A DNA stretch of 64,000 nucleotides from Ornithinicoccus sp045032955 (GCF_045032955.1 NZ_JBJFZU010000004.1:186001-250000); one strand, 5' to 3'. Counted from the stretch's first letter, positions 24,455-33,485 are shown. Translations and numbers: made by a program. Notes: generated from the sequence alone by a model not told the origin.

Positions 24455-24886
24455 ATGTCCTGCGTGACCTTCCTGACGGACGAGCAGCGGCGACGGCTGG
24501 CGCTGGGAGCCGCAGACACCGCACCGGTGTCGACCTTCCGCTCACCGCCGGTGACCGCGTCGGTGCGGCGCCGGGTCGCTGCGCTTGCCCGCGACCCCCG
24601 ACCGGGGATCCGGGCCAGCGCGGCGGCGCACCCGCACGCGCCGCCCGAGGTGCTGCATACCCTGGCGCAGGACGAGGAGGTATGCGTGCGGGTGGCGCTG
24701 GCGCGCAACGCCTGGGCACCCCACGCTGTGCTGGCGGTGCTCGCGGTGGACCCGGTCCCGTCGGTCCGTCAGTGGGTCGCGGTGCACGAGCGGGCCGGTG
24801 TCGAGCTCCGCGACCGGCTCGGGGCGGACCCTGACCCACAGGTGCGGGCCGTGGTCGGGTGGGTGCACGCCGCGACGTCCGGATAG
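24455..24886 (+). CDS. Small HEAT/LRV-like repeat protein, unknown function
   Basis: 143 residues, starting 10 nt after nrdB and probably in its operon. It has about four degenerate helical repeats of the type DPxPxVRxxVAxHxxAPxxVLxxLAxD (for example PEVLHTLAQDEEVCVRVALA and DPVPSVRQWVAVHE), resembling variant leucine-rich or HEAT repeats that form a scaffold. No catalytic motif, signal peptide or membrane helix. Ends at the edge of a 22-bp repeat array. A function with ribonucleotide reductase is not established. Confidence 0.6.
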   Translation: MSCVTFLTDEQRRRLALGAADTAPVSTFRSPPVTASVRRRVAALARDPRPGIRASAAAHPHAPPEVLHTLAQDEEVCVRVALARNAWAPHAVLAVLAVDPVPSVRQWVAVHERAGVELRDRLGADPDPQVRAVVGWVHAATSG

Positions 24887-24890
24887 GCAC

Positions 24891-24975
24891 TTCGGGACGC
24901 CCGGTCGGGCAGTTCGAGACGCCCGGTCGGGCAACTGGGGACGCCCGGTCGGGCAGTTCGAGACGCCCGGTCAGG
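24891..24975. repeat. 22-bp tandem repeat array, locus 5
   Basis: Four units of exactly 22 bp starting at 24891, 24913, 24935 and 24957. Each reads TTCGAGACGCCCGGTCGGGC or a near variant. It exactly fills the gap between two convergent genes, and its last unit contributes the stop codon of the membrane-protein gene on the minus strand (TCA at 24971-24973). Confidence 0.9.
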
Positions 24976-26959
24976 TGCAGCCGGTGAACTCCCACAGCGA
25001 GGCGCTGCCGCCCTCGTCGACCTTGGTCCAGGCCGGGCCCTCGACGGGGTCGAGGTTGCGCAGGCCGGGGGTGGTCTCCTCCCACTTGGCGTTGAGGTCG
25101 TCGTCGAAGGTGAGGGAGTCGGCGTACACATGGGTCACGCCCAACGCCCGCACCGCCTCGCACACCTCCGGGTCGCTCGGCCACCGCTCGAAGCCCTGCT
25201 CCAGCACCGTCCGTTCGGGGCTGCCCGGGATGGGGCTCAGCTGGGGGAAGACGACGTCCACGCCGGCCCGGTGCAGCAGGTAGGGGGAACCGGCGACGGC
25301 CTCCCCCAGCACCACCGCGTCCTCGGGCAGCGTCTGTCCCGCACGGTCGATCATGTCGATCTCCGCCGGCTCCAGGATGCTGCCCCAGGCGATCGGGTAG
25401 GTCGTGTAGGTGGAGGCCATCACCTGCACCTGGCTGGTCCAGCGGAGCCCGGAGGTGAGCACCACCAGGGCCACCACCAGCACGGCGGCGGCCGCGGTCA
25501 CCGGCACCCGGAAGGTGCGTGCCGCCCTGTCGGCCAGCCAGCCGCCCGCCCCGGCGGCGAGCATGATCGCCGGGATGAGCAGCAGCTGGTTGATCCGGGA
25601 CGGCTGGGTGTACCAGAACCCGGCCAGTGCCCGCAGCGGCTGCTCCGCGGGTCCGGCCGCGAGCAGCGTCAGCGCCACCGCCGCCAGCAGCGACACGATC
25701 AGCCACCGGGCGTGCCGCCAGCGCAGCGCCAGGGCGATGCCCAGCCACACCAGCAGGGTGCCGACCAGGTTCACCGAGGTGACCTCGTAGACGTACACCA
25801 ACGGGTGGTCGATGAGCAGCGACCCGAGGCCCGGCAGGTAGGAGTCCTGGCCGCCCCGCTCGTAGTCCAGGATCGAGAGCACCGGCGGGAACGTCAGCAG
25901 GAACACCGCCAGCCCGACGGCCCCACCCGCCAGCAGCAGACCGACACCCCAGGCCCACCACGGACGGCCGAGCCGGGCCTGCCGCCGCAGCTGGCGCACG
26001 GTGAGCACCGCCAGCAGCGGCAGCGCCAGCAGCGCCAGCGAGAAGAGGCCGGACGGGTGCGCCAGGACCACCCCGAGCAGCGCCCAGGCCAGCCCGATCC
26101 CGAGGGCCACGTGCATCCGCCAGCTCAGCACGCCGCGCAGGGTGGCGATGAGCAGCGCGATCGTTCCGGGCAGGCCGGCCGTCGACAGCGCGAACGGCCA
26201 CACCGCCAGCATCGACACCGCGATCGCCGGGAAGGTCACGAAGCCGGCCGCCAGCACCGGCACCAGGATCGAGGGTAGCGCCCGGGCCGGCCAGACCACC
26301 CGGGCCAGCGCGATCAGGCCGGCGACCCAGATGACGCACCCGATCACCAGCGAGGAGGCGTTCGCCGCCTCGGTCACCCCGTCGAACCCGGGCGCCACCG
26401 CCACCAGCGAGTGCCACACCGCGGGGTAGAAGGGCGCCACGGTGTCCGCGTACATCGGGGACAGCCCGCCGAGGGAGCTGGCGTTCCCGGTCTCCCGCAC
26501 GAACCAGAGCGCGTTCAGGTGGAAGACCGCGTCCCAGGCCTGCGGCGGCTGGTCGGCCCGGCCCATCCCGGTCATCATCGCCGCGGCCAGGGTCCCCCCG
26601 CCGACCACCCAGGTCAGGGCCAACCACGCCCGTTCGGTATGCCGCAGCCGCCGCTCCCCGGCGACCGTCACCCCGGCCGGGGCCCAGGTGGTGCGCAGGG
26701 CCGCGCCGATCCCGGCCGCGACGGCCGCCGCCAGGACGGCCCCGACGACGAAGGTCAGCAGGCTCCAGCGCAGACCCACGAGGTCGTAGCCGATGGCCAG
26801 CACCCCGGCCAGGCCGGTGGTGACGGCCGGCCCCGCGCCGAGGGCGAGCAGCCCGCGGACCCCGAGCAGCCGCAGCACGGCATACCCCGGCAGCACCCAG
26901 AGCAGCGCCAGCCCCGCGATGCCGGGCGTCACCGACGCCCAGCCGACCCCCTCACTCAT
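24971..26959 (-). CDS. Large polytopic membrane protein, DUF6541/GT-C-like
   Basis: 662 residues with about 12 hydrophobic segments in the first 480, then a hydrophilic C-terminal domain of about 150 residues. The early loop with WDAVFHLNALWFVRE and SPMYADTVAPFYPAVWHSL resembles the first extracytoplasmic loop of GT-C fold sugar transferases and DUF6541 proteins, which use lipid-linked donors. Start ATGA-overlaps the stop of the nucleotide-sugar dehydrogenase, so they are co-translated. Likely part of glycan assembly or export; no enzymatic activity can be assigned from motifs alone. Confidence 0.7.
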   Translation of the reverse strand: MSEGVGWASVTPGIAGLALLWVLPGYAVLRLLGVRGLLALGAGPAVTTGLAGVLAIGYDLVGLRWSLLTFVVGAVLAAAVAAGIGAALRTTWAPAGVTVAGERRLRHTERAWLALTWVVGGGTLAAAMMTGMGRADQPPQAWDAVFHLNALWFVRETGNASSLGGLSPMYADTVAPFYPAVWHSLVAVAPGFDGVTEAANASSLVIGCVIWVAGLIALARVVWPARALPSILVPVLAAGFVTFPAIAVSMLAVWPFALSTAGLPGTIALLIATLRGVLSWRMHVALGIGLAWALLGVVLAHPSGLFSLALLALPLLAVLTVRQLRRQARLGRPWWAWGVGLLLAGGAVGLAVFLLTFPPVLSILDYERGGQDSYLPGLGSLLIDHPLVYVYEVTSVNLVGTLLVWLGIALALRWRHARWLIVSLLAAVALTLLAAGPAEQPLRALAGFWYTQPSRINQLLLIPAIMLAAGAGGWLADRAARTFRVPVTAAAAVLVVALVVLTSGLRWTSQVQVMASTYTTYPIAWGSILEPAEIDMIDRAGQTLPEDAVVLGEAVAGSPYLLHRAGVDVVFPQLSPIPGSPERTVLEQGFERWPSDPEVCEAVRALGVTHVYADSLTFDDDLNAKWEETTPGLRNLDPVEGPAWTKVDEGGSASLWEFTGCT

Positions 26960-28290
26960 ACGGTGTAGCTCTCGCCCCCGCCGATCGTCAGGCGGGGCAC
27001 ACCGGTGAAGCGGGCGGCGTCGGTGATGCGCCGACCGTCGAGCAGCACCCGCAGACCGGGCAGGTCGTCGGCGGACAGCTGCGCGTACTCCGGGTGGTCC
27101 GCCTGGACGATCGCCACGTCGACCGGCTCACCGGACCGTCCGGGCGTCCAGCGGTAGGGCTCCCAGCCGAAGGCGGACAGCTCGGCGTCGGTGTACATCG
27201 GGTCGTGCACCAGCACCTGCGCACCGCGCGAGCGCAACGCCTCGACGGTTCCGAAGATCCCGGAGAAGGCGGTCTCCTTCACCCGGCCGCGGTAGGAGGC
27301 CCCGAGCACCACCACCCGCAGCTCGCGCAGCGAGCCGAGCAGCGTCTCGGCGCGGGCGACCGCGTACTCCGGCATCGCGGCGTTGGCCTCACGGGCGGTG
27401 CGGACCACGGTGGCGTCCGGGTCGGTGGACAGGTAGAGGCGGGGGTAGACGGGGATGCAGTGGCCCCCGACGGCGATGCCCGGGTGGTGGATGTGGCTGT
27501 AGGGCTGGGAGTTGCAGGCCTCGATGACCCGGTGCACGTCGATGCCGGCGCCGTCGGCGAAGCGGGCGAACTGGTTGGCCAGCCCGATGTTCACGTCCCG
27601 GTAGGTGGTCTCGGCCAGCTTGGCCATCTCCGCGGCCTCGGCGCTGCCCATGTCCCAGACCCCGTTCGGGCGCGGCAGGTCGTCCCGCTCGTCGAAGGAG
27701 AGGACGGAGCAATAGAAGTCCATGGCCCGCTCGGTGCCGACCTCGCTCAGGCCGCCGACGAGCTTGGGGTAGCGGCGCAGGTCGGCGAAGACCCGGCCGG
27801 TGAGGACCCGCTCGGGCGAGAACACGAGGTCGAAGTCGCTGCCCTCGACGAGCCCGCTGATCTGTTCGATCATCGGCTTCCAGCGGCGTCGGGTGGTGCC
27901 CACCGGCAGCGTCGTCTCGTAGGAGATGAGGGTGCGCGAGCCCGGGATCAGGTGCGCGGCGAGGCTGCGGGTGGCGGCGTCCATCCAGCCGAAGTCGGGC
28001 TGCCCGGTGGCCTCGTCGACGAAGAGCGGCACCACCAGCACCACCGCGTCCGCGCCGGGGATGGCGTCGGCGTAGTCGGTGGTGGCCCGCAGCCGCCCGG
28101 CCGGGACCAGCTCGGCCAGCTTCTCGGCCAGGTGGTCCTCGCCGGGGAAGGGCTCGGTGCCGGCGTTCACGGCCTCGACCGTCGCGGCGTTGACGTCGAC
28201 CCCGACGACCTCGTGGCGGGGGTCGGCGTCGGCGAACTGGACCGCCAGCGGCAGTCCGATCTTGCCCAGGGCAACGACCGCGATCTTCAT
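26956..28290 (-). CDS. UDP-HexNAc 6-dehydrogenase (WecC/WbpA-type nucleotide-sugar dehydrogenase)
   Basis: Oxidises C6 of a UDP-N-acetylhexosamine to a uronic acid with two NAD+. 444 residues from ATG 28290. The Rossmann motif is VVALGKIGLPLAVQFA, the central domain has AKLAETTYRDVNIGLANQFA, and the catalytic cysteine lies in AVGGHCIPVYPRLY. Substrate could be UDP-ManNAc (WecC) or UDP-GlcNAc (WbpA); downstream C3-oxidase, aminotransferase and acetyltransferase genes favour the WbpA role. TATCCT on the minus strand at 28338-28333 is a likely -10. Confidence 0.88.
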   Translation of the reverse strand: MKIAVVALGKIGLPLAVQFADADPRHEVVGVDVNAATVEAVNAGTEPFPGEDHLAEKLAELVPAGRLRATTDYADAIPGADAVVLVVPLFVDEATGQPDFGWMDAATRSLAAHLIPGSRTLISYETTLPVGTTRRRWKPMIEQISGLVEGSDFDLVFSPERVLTGRVFADLRRYPKLVGGLSEVGTERAMDFYCSVLSFDERDDLPRPNGVWDMGSAEAAEMAKLAETTYRDVNIGLANQFARFADGAGIDVHRVIEACNSQPYSHIHHPGIAVGGHCIPVYPRLYLSTDPDATVVRTAREANAAMPEYAVARAETLLGSLRELRVVVLGASYRGRVKETAFSGIFGTVEALRSRGAQVLVHDPMYTDAELSAFGWEPYRWTPGRSGEPVDVAIVQADHPEYAQLSADDLPGLRVLLDGRRITDAARFTGVPRLTIGGGESYTV

Positions 28291-28332
28291 CGGTGGGATG
28301 TCCGTCCTCGAGTGGGGGTGACGTGCCTGCTC

Positions 28333-28360
28333 AGGATACGTCGCCGGCACGGCATACCCT
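28333..28360. promoter_or_regulatory. Divergent promoter pair (dehydrogenase / lipase-like gene)
   Basis: On the minus strand TATCCT (28338-28333) can serve the dehydrogenase gene. On the plus strand TACCCT (28355-28360) stands six bases before the ATG of the hydrolase gene, and the intervening GGAAGG could also act as a ribosome-binding site. The plus -10 is embedded in a GGCATACC octamer (28351-28358). Confidence 0.5.
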
Positions 28361-28366
28361 GGAAGG

Positions 28367-29293
28367 ATGGACGAGAGCACCAGCAGGTTCACCGGCCCGG
28401 ACGGAACCCAGGTGCACGTGCGGGGCTGGGTGCCGGACGGGGCGCCGAGGGCGCTGGTGCTCATCGCGCACGGGATGCTGGAGCACTCGCAGCGGTATGC
28501 CCACGTCGCCGGGCGGCTGGTCGACCGCGGGTATGCGGTGTACGCACCCGACCACCGCGGGCACGGTCACAGCGTGACCGGACGCGGCACCCTCGGACAC
28601 CTCGGGGACAAGGACGGCTTCGCCGCCGTCGTGGACGACCTGCTCGCCCTGTCGGACCACCTGCGGGCCGAGCACCCCGGCGTGCCGCTGGTGCTGCTCG
28701 GGCACAGCATGGGCTCGTTCCTGGCCCGGGCGTATGCCGCCAGGTACGGCGACCGGTTGGCCGCGTTGGTGCTCTCGGGCACCGCCGGGACCCCGGGGGT
28801 CAAGGGCCTGCTCGGGGAGCGGGTCGCGGCGGCCGAGGCCAGGCTGCGCGGGCCCCGGGCGCGCAGCCACCTGATGACGGCGTTGTCGCTGGGCCCCTAC
28901 AACCGGGCGTTCCGGCCGAACCGCACGGACTCGGACTGGCTGACCCGGGACGAGGCTCAGGTCGACGCCTACGTCGCCGACGAGCTGTCCGGTGCGGTGG
29001 CCACGGCCGGTTTCTACCGCGACCTGCTCGGCGGGCTGCGCTGGGTGAGCGAGGACTCGACGGCGTCCCGGATGCCGCACGACCTGCCGGTCTACCTGGT
29101 CTCCGGCGAGGTCGACCCGGTCGGTGGGGCGGCGGCCGTGGCCGAGGTGGCCGCGATGTTCGAGCGGGTCGGGATGCGGGACGTGACCTCCCGGGTGTGG
29201 CCCGGGGCCCGGCACGAGGTGCTCCAGGAGACCAACCGTGGCGAGGTCGAGGACGAGCTGCTGACCTGGCTGGACGCGCGCTTCCCGGGCTGA
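28367..29293 (+). CDS. Alpha/beta hydrolase, monoacylglycerol-lipase-like
   Basis: 308 residues. The nucleophile elbow is LLGHSMGSFLARAYA. The oxyanion region has IAHGMLEHSQRYAHVA and the strand APDHRGHGHSVTGRGTLGHL typical of monoglyceride lipases. The acid is probably Asp in VSGEVDPVGG and the base His in WPGARHEVLQE. No signal peptide; cytosolic lysophospholipase or acylglycerol hydrolase is the likely role. It sits in the glycan region but shares no operon there. Confidence 0.85.
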   Translation: MDESTSRFTGPDGTQVHVRGWVPDGAPRALVLIAHGMLEHSQRYAHVAGRLVDRGYAVYAPDHRGHGHSVTGRGTLGHLGDKDGFAAVVDDLLALSDHLRAEHPGVPLVLLGHSMGSFLARAYAARYGDRLAALVLSGTAGTPGVKGLLGERVAAAEARLRGPRARSHLMTALSLGPYNRAFRPNRTDSDWLTRDEAQVDAYVADELSGAVATAGFYRDLLGGLRWVSEDSTASRMPHDLPVYLVSGEVDPVGGAAAVAEVAAMFERVGMRDVTSRVWPGARHEVLQETNRGEVEDELLTWLDARFPG

Positions 29294-29320
29294 ACGGGGA
29301 TACCCGCTCCTTGCGCTGTT

Positions 29321-29398
29321 TCCGCACCGCGGTGCGGAGGGGTGGCCGGCCCACCGCGGTGGCTACGGGTTGCCAGGGCTACCTCTTCCCACCGCGGT
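29321..29398. repeat. Three CACCGCGGT palindromes between convergent genes
   Basis: TCCGCACCGCGGTGCGGA (29321-29338) is a perfect 18-bp palindrome. CCACCGCGGTGG (29351-29362) is a perfect 12-bp palindrome, and a third CACCGCGGT starts at 29390. Spacing of the CACCGCGGT cores is 27 and 38 bp. Being between convergent genes they may act as a compound terminator; as cruciforms or protein sites they are also possible. Confidence 0.6.
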
Positions 29399-31707
29399 CA
29401 GCGTCGGGCGGCGAGCAGGGAGGCGGCCATGAAACGGGCCGGGGCCTCGGGGTGCAGCACGTGCCGCCACGACGAGGGCAGCAGGGTGCGGGGGGTGCCG
29501 TGCCGGCGTCGGGCAAGGGCCAGCCCCAGCAGCCGGTCGGCGGGGATCCGGGGGTCCAGGACCGCGGCGAGCAGGTCGTGGTCGGCCAGGCTCAGCGGGT
29601 CGGCGCACCCCGGGGCCGCCGCCAGCACCCGGGCGGTGACCCGGGCCAGCTCGGCCCTTTCCTCCGGCGTCCACCAGGCCGGTTCGGGGCGGGTCGGGAC
29701 GGCACCGAAGACGTGGATGCGCAGCACCTTGGTGCCGACCGCTTGGCGTTGCGCGGGGCTCAGCCGTGCCGTCACCGGCAGGTCCCAGAGCGCGTCGATG
29801 CTGGCCAGCTGCTCCCGGATGGGGCGCGGCGCATAGGTCACCCGGTCCTGCGCGTCCTCGTGGATCAGGTATGCCGGTGCTCCCGCCGCGTGCACCACGC
29901 GCGCCTGCGACCACAGGGCGGTGACCATCGGCACGTCTCCACCGACCGGTGCCCCGGGCAGCAGCCGCGCGTCGGGCAGGGCCAGCGCGCCGCGGGAGAG
30001 CAGCCCCAGAGGTGCGGACCGGTAGCTCAGCCGGTCGGCGACCAGGTCCAGCCGCCGCCGGCGCCCGGTCCGGCCGGGGCGCCGTTGCGGGGTGGGAACG
30101 GGTCGTCCCGCCAGCTGCAGCGGGGGCACCACGGCGACGGGCTCGTCCGGGTCGAGGCCCCCGGCGGCGGCCAGCCAGCCGGCCAGCGCACCGGGGGCCA
30201 GGGTGTCGTCCGAGCCCATGATCGCCGCCCACGGTGCGGTGGCCGCGTCGAGCCCCAGCATGAACGGGCCGCTCGGGCTGGGGATGTCGTCGTGCAGCCC
30301 GAGCACCCGCACCCGCGGGTCGCCGCGGGTGGCCTCGTTCAGCGCACCGCGGACCTCATCGGCGGCGATGTTGTGGGCCACCAGGGTGACCCGGACGGCC
30401 ACCCCGGGTGAGCCGTCGAACACCGAGCGGACCGCCCGCTCGACCTGCCGCCGGGACGAGTGCACGGCGATGACCAGGTCAACGTCCCGCACGTCACCGT
30501 CGTCTCTCTCGCCCTGTGCGCCCCTCTCCCCCCGACCGCGCCCCCTCTCTCGACCGGGCGTCGCCGGTGGTTGCTCCCAGGACGACCGGGCGTCGCTCGT
30601 GGTGGCGTACGCCTCGTCCATGAGGTCGGCATACCGGTCCTCGCCGTAGCGGGCCCGGACGTCGGCGGCGATCTGCTCCGCGGACAGGTCCGCCGCGCCG
30701 CGCCACACCGACGTCACCGCGTCCGCCCAGGTCGCCGGTCCGGCACCGGGGGCGACCAGCGCCCCGGCCGGGGCGCTGACGAAGGCCGCCGGTCCGCCGC
30801 TGTCACCGACCACGACCGGTCGTCCGGCGGCCAGCGCCTCGGCGGCGGCCAGGCAGAAGGTCTCCGCCCGGGTCGGCAGCAGGAAGAGGTCCGCCCCGGC
30901 CAGCACGTCCTGCACCTGCTCCGGGACCAGCGGTCCGGTGAGCTCCAACGGCACCGCGAGCTGCTCCGCCAGGGCCCTGACCTGCTGCTCCAGCGGCCCG
31001 GTGCCGACCCACGTCAGCCGGGCATCGACCCGGCGGCGCCGGAGCTCGGCGGTCGTCGCCACCGCCGTCAGCGGGTCCTTGCGCGCGATCAGCCCCCCGA
31101 CCGCGATGATCTCCAGCGGCCCGCGCTCGTCCAGGGCCAGCGCGGGGTCCCGCCTCGGCACGGGCGCCGACGGCGCGCTCACGATGTTCGGCACCACCCG
31201 CACCGGCCCCGCCCGCAGTGCGCGCACCGAGCCGGCGAGCTCCTCCCCCACGACGACCACCAGGTCGGGTCGGGCCAGCAGCGGACGCACGGCGTGCCGA
31301 GCCATCCGCAGCGGCACGGTCAAGGTCTCCGGTGCCCCCAGCCCGGACCAGTGCTCGGTATGCACCCACGGCCGCCGGGGGCGACGCACCGCGAACGGCA
31401 GCAGCGCGGAGATGGCCATCGTGTGCACGACGTCCGCGCCGGCGGCCAGCTCGGCGGCGCGGCGCGCGGCGCGCAGCACCTGGTCGGGACGGCGGGGGTC
31501 CATCACCAGCCGCTCGACGACGGCACCCCCGGGTCCGGGCGGCAGGTCAGCGCCGGCCGCCTCCGGCTCCGCGAGCGAGGGCGCCACCAGGTGCAGCACC
31601 ACCACTTCGTGCCGGGCGGCGACCGCGGCCACGTCGCGGGCCACGAAGATCCCGGTGGCGGGGGACGACGGGGTCGGGAACCAGGTCGTCACCACCAGCA
31701 CGCGCAC
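29398..31707 (-). CDS. Fused GT4-type and GT2-type glycosyltransferases
   Basis: 769 residues from GTG 31707. The first about 350 residues form a GT-B glycosyltransferase: TTWFPTPSSPATGIFVARDV at the start, IIAVGGLIARKDP, WVGTGPL, and LLPTRAETFCLAAAEALAAG as the donor-site signature. A GT-A/GT2-like domain starts at DLVIAVHSSRRQVERAV, has IMGSDDTLAPGAL as its D-x-D-like motif, and fills the C-terminus. The Arg/Gly-rich linker between them (around residues 365-412) is encoded in part by two 32-bp repeat units. Role in glycan assembly is inferred from context. TACGGT lies six bases before the start codon, so the mRNA may be leaderless. Confidence 0.82.
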   Translation of the reverse strand: MRVLVVTTWFPTPSSPATGIFVARDVAAVAARHEVVVLHLVAPSLAEPEAAGADLPPGPGGAVVERLVMDPRRPDQVLRAARRAAELAAGADVVHTMAISALLPFAVRRPRRPWVHTEHWSGLGAPETLTVPLRMARHAVRPLLARPDLVVVVGEELAGSVRALRAGPVRVVPNIVSAPSAPVPRRDPALALDERGPLEIIAVGGLIARKDPLTAVATTAELRRRRVDARLTWVGTGPLEQQVRALAEQLAVPLELTGPLVPEQVQDVLAGADLFLLPTRAETFCLAAAEALAAGRPVVVGDSGGPAAFVSAPAGALVAPGAGPATWADAVTSVWRGAADLSAEQIAADVRARYGEDRYADLMDEAYATTSDARSSWEQPPATPGRERGRGRGERGAQGERDDGDVRDVDLVIAVHSSRRQVERAVRSVFDGSPGVAVRVTLVAHNIAADEVRGALNEATRGDPRVRVLGLHDDIPSPSGPFMLGLDAATAPWAAIMGSDDTLAPGALAGWLAAAGGLDPDEPVAVVPPLQLAGRPVPTPQRRPGRTGRRRRLDLVADRLSYRSAPLGLLSRGALALPDARLLPGAPVGGDVPMVTALWSQARVVHAAGAPAYLIHEDAQDRVTYAPRPIREQLASIDALWDLPVTARLSPAQRQAVGTKVLRIHVFGAVPTRPEPAWWTPEERAELARVTARVLAAAPGCADPLSLADHDLLAAVLDPRIPADRLLGLALARRRHGTPRTLLPSSWRHVLHPEAPARFMAASLLAARR
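30551..30612. repeat. 32-bp tandem repeat array inside the fused glycosyltransferase gene, locus 6
   Basis: Two units starting at 30551 and 30583, each beginning CGACCGGGCGTCGC and continuing to GTGGT. On the coding (minus) strand they translate to the linker residues around TTSDARSSWEQPPATPGRE. The same word, TTGDARS, appears in the NadE insertion, because the repeat is read in the same frame. Confidence 0.88.
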
Positions 31708-31713
31708 GGACCC

Positions 31714-31756
31714 ACCGTAGCCGCGCGGCACGGCATACCCCGCGTCTGCCTAGGCT
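31714..31756. promoter_or_regulatory. Divergent leaderless promoters (glycosyltransferase / 2-epimerase)
   Basis: Minus strand: TACGGT (31719-31714), six bases, then GTG 31707. Plus strand: TAGGCT (31751-31756), six bases, then GTG 31763. Neither gene has a good SD before its start, so both mRNAs are probably leaderless. A GGCATACC octamer (31732-31739) lies between the two -10 boxes. Confidence 0.55.
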
Positions 31757-31762
31757 GGGGCC

Positions 31763-32824
31763 GTGAAGATCCTGTCCGTCGTCGGCGCCCGCCCCCAGTT
31801 CGTCAAGCTCGCCCCGATCGCCGACGCGTGCCGGGACCGCGGGGTGGAGCACGTGATCGTGCACACCGGGCAGCACTACGACCCGATGCTCTCCGACGTC
31901 TTCTTCCGCGACCTCGGCATCCCCGACCCGGACGTGCACCTGGGGGTCGGCTCCGGTGGGCACGGCGCGCAGACCGGGGCCATCCTGGCCGGGATGGACG
32001 AGGTCCTCGCGAGGCACCGACCCGACTGGGTGCTGGTCTACGGCGACACGAACTCCACCCTGGCCGGTGCCCTGTCCGCGGTGAAGCTGCAGCTGCGGGT
32101 CGCGCACCTGGAGGCCGGGTTGCGCTCCTTCAACCGGCGGATGCCCGAGGAGCACAACAGGGTCCTCACCGACCACGCCGCCGACCTGCTGCTCGCGCCC
32201 ACCGAGGTCGCCCGCGACCACCTGGCCGACGAGGGGCTGGCCGAACGCACCGTCGTCGTCGGGGACGTGATGATCGACGTCCTGCACCGGGTGCGCGACG
32301 AGCTGGTCGACACGGACGCGGTGCTGCGCGAGCTGGGTATGCCGCCTGGCGGGTACTCGGTGGCGACCATCCACCGGGCTGAGAACACCGACGACCCGCA
32401 GCGGCTGCGTGCCGTGGTGGCCGCCCTGCAGCAGGTGGACCACCCCGTCCTGCTGCTCGCGCACCCGCGGCTGCGGGCCCGGGCCACCGAGCAGGGCCTG
32501 GACCTGGACGGGGGGTCGTTGACCACGCGTGACCCCCTGCCGTACCCGGCCCTGGTCGGGGCCGTCAGCGAGGCGCGCGGAGTGATCACCGACTCCGGCG
32601 GTCTGCAGAAGGAGGCCTTCGCGCTGCGGACCCCGTGCAGCACGGTGCGCACCGAGACCGAGTGGATGGAGACCGTCGAGCTCGGCTGGAACGTGCTCGT
32701 CGAGCCGGGCCCCCCGCTACGGGCCGCGGCCACCCGACCGGCCCCCGCCCCCACCGACGCCGCCCCCTACGGTGACGGCCACGCCGCCGACGCGGTGCTG
32801 GACGCGCTGCACGCCGGTGGCTGA
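31763..32824 (+). CDS. wecB: Non-hydrolysing UDP-HexNAc(A) 2-epimerase (WecB/WbpI family)
   Basis: Inverts C2 of a UDP-N-acetylglucosamine derivative to the manno form. 353 residues; VVGARPQFVKLAPI at the N-terminus, YGDTNSTLAGALSA, HLEAGLRSFNRRMPEEHNR and TDSGGLQKEAFAL are the family blocks. The RSFNRRMPEE version of the fourth is closer, from memory, to WbpI, which acts on UDP-GlcNAc3NAcA, than to WecB; this is suggestive only. Overlaps the following methyltransferase start by 8 nt. Confidence 0.88.
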   Translation: MKILSVVGARPQFVKLAPIADACRDRGVEHVIVHTGQHYDPMLSDVFFRDLGIPDPDVHLGVGSGGHGAQTGAILAGMDEVLARHRPDWVLVYGDTNSTLAGALSAVKLQLRVAHLEAGLRSFNRRMPEEHNRVLTDHAADLLLAPTEVARDHLADEGLAERTVVVGDVMIDVLHRVRDELVDTDAVLRELGMPPGGYSVATIHRAENTDDPQRLRAVVAALQQVDHPVLLLAHPRLRARATEQGLDLDGGSLTTRDPLPYPALVGAVSEARGVITDSGGLQKEAFALRTPCSTVRTETEWMETVELGWNVLVEPGPPLRAAATRPAPAPTDAAPYGDGHAADAVLDALHAGG

Positions 32825-33485
32825 GGCACCGCTGCCTCAGCGGGCCGCCGAGGTCGGCGCGGCCTACGACGAGCTCGCGGACAGCTACGCCGACCAGATC
32901 CCGGGCACCGGCCCGGAGGCGGCCGTGGACCTGACCATGATCGAGCACCTCGTCGCCCTGCTGCCCGCACGGCCGCGGGTGCTCGACGCCGGCTGCGGGG
33001 CGGGCAGGATGTTCCCGCTGCTGGAGGGTCTGGGCTGCCGGGTCACCGGGATCGACCTCTCTCCCGGCATGGTGCGGCGGGCTGCTCGCGACCACCCCGG
33101 TGTGCCGGTGCAGGTCGCCTCGTTGCAGGCGCTGCCGTTCGCCGACGCCACCGTCGACGGGGTGCTGTCCTGGTACTCCACCATCCACGGCGACGACACC
33201 AGCCTGCTCGCCTTCCTCGGCGAGGCCCGACGGGTGCTGAGGCCGGACGGGCTGCTGCTGCTCGCCTTCCAGTCCGGGACCGGGGTGCGCGACGTCGGCC
33301 CCGCCTACCACCCCTTCGGTCACGACGTCCGGCTGCTACGGCACGACCGGACGGTCGACGACATGCGCCCCCTGCTGGCCCGGTGCGGCTTCGCGGTGGT
33401 GTCCCAGCTGGAGCGTGCCCCGGTCGGCTCCGAACGGGGGCCGCAGGCGGTCGTGGTCGTGGGGAACCCCAGGAGGGCAGCCTGA
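32817..33485 (+). CDS. Class I SAM-dependent methyltransferase
   Basis: 222 residues from GTG 32817, which overlaps the epimerase stop. Motif I VLDAGCGAGRMFPLLEGLG binds SAM, motif II gives IDLSPGMVRRA, and VASLQALPFADATVDGVL is the typical post-III region. Small-molecule methyltransferase fold (UbiE/Methyltransf_11). Context suggests methylation of a sugar or lipid-linked intermediate, but the substrate is not shown. Stop TGA shares its last base with the ATG of the next gene. Confidence 0.82.
   Translation: MAEAPLPQRAAEVGAAYDELADSYADQIPGTGPEAAVDLTMIEHLVALLPARPRVLDAGCGAGRMFPLLEGLGCRVTGIDLSPGMVRRAARDHPGVPVQVASLQALPFADATVDGVLSWYSTIHGDDTSLLAFLGEARRVLRPDGLLLLAFQSGTGVRDVGPAYHPFGHDVRLLRHDRTVDDMRPLLARCGFAVVSQLERAPVGSERGPQAVVVVGNPRRAA

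Noticed and set aside
27094..30411. 1105-codon plus-strand open frame
   Set aside because: Shadow of the dehydrogenase and other genes; no recognisable domain.
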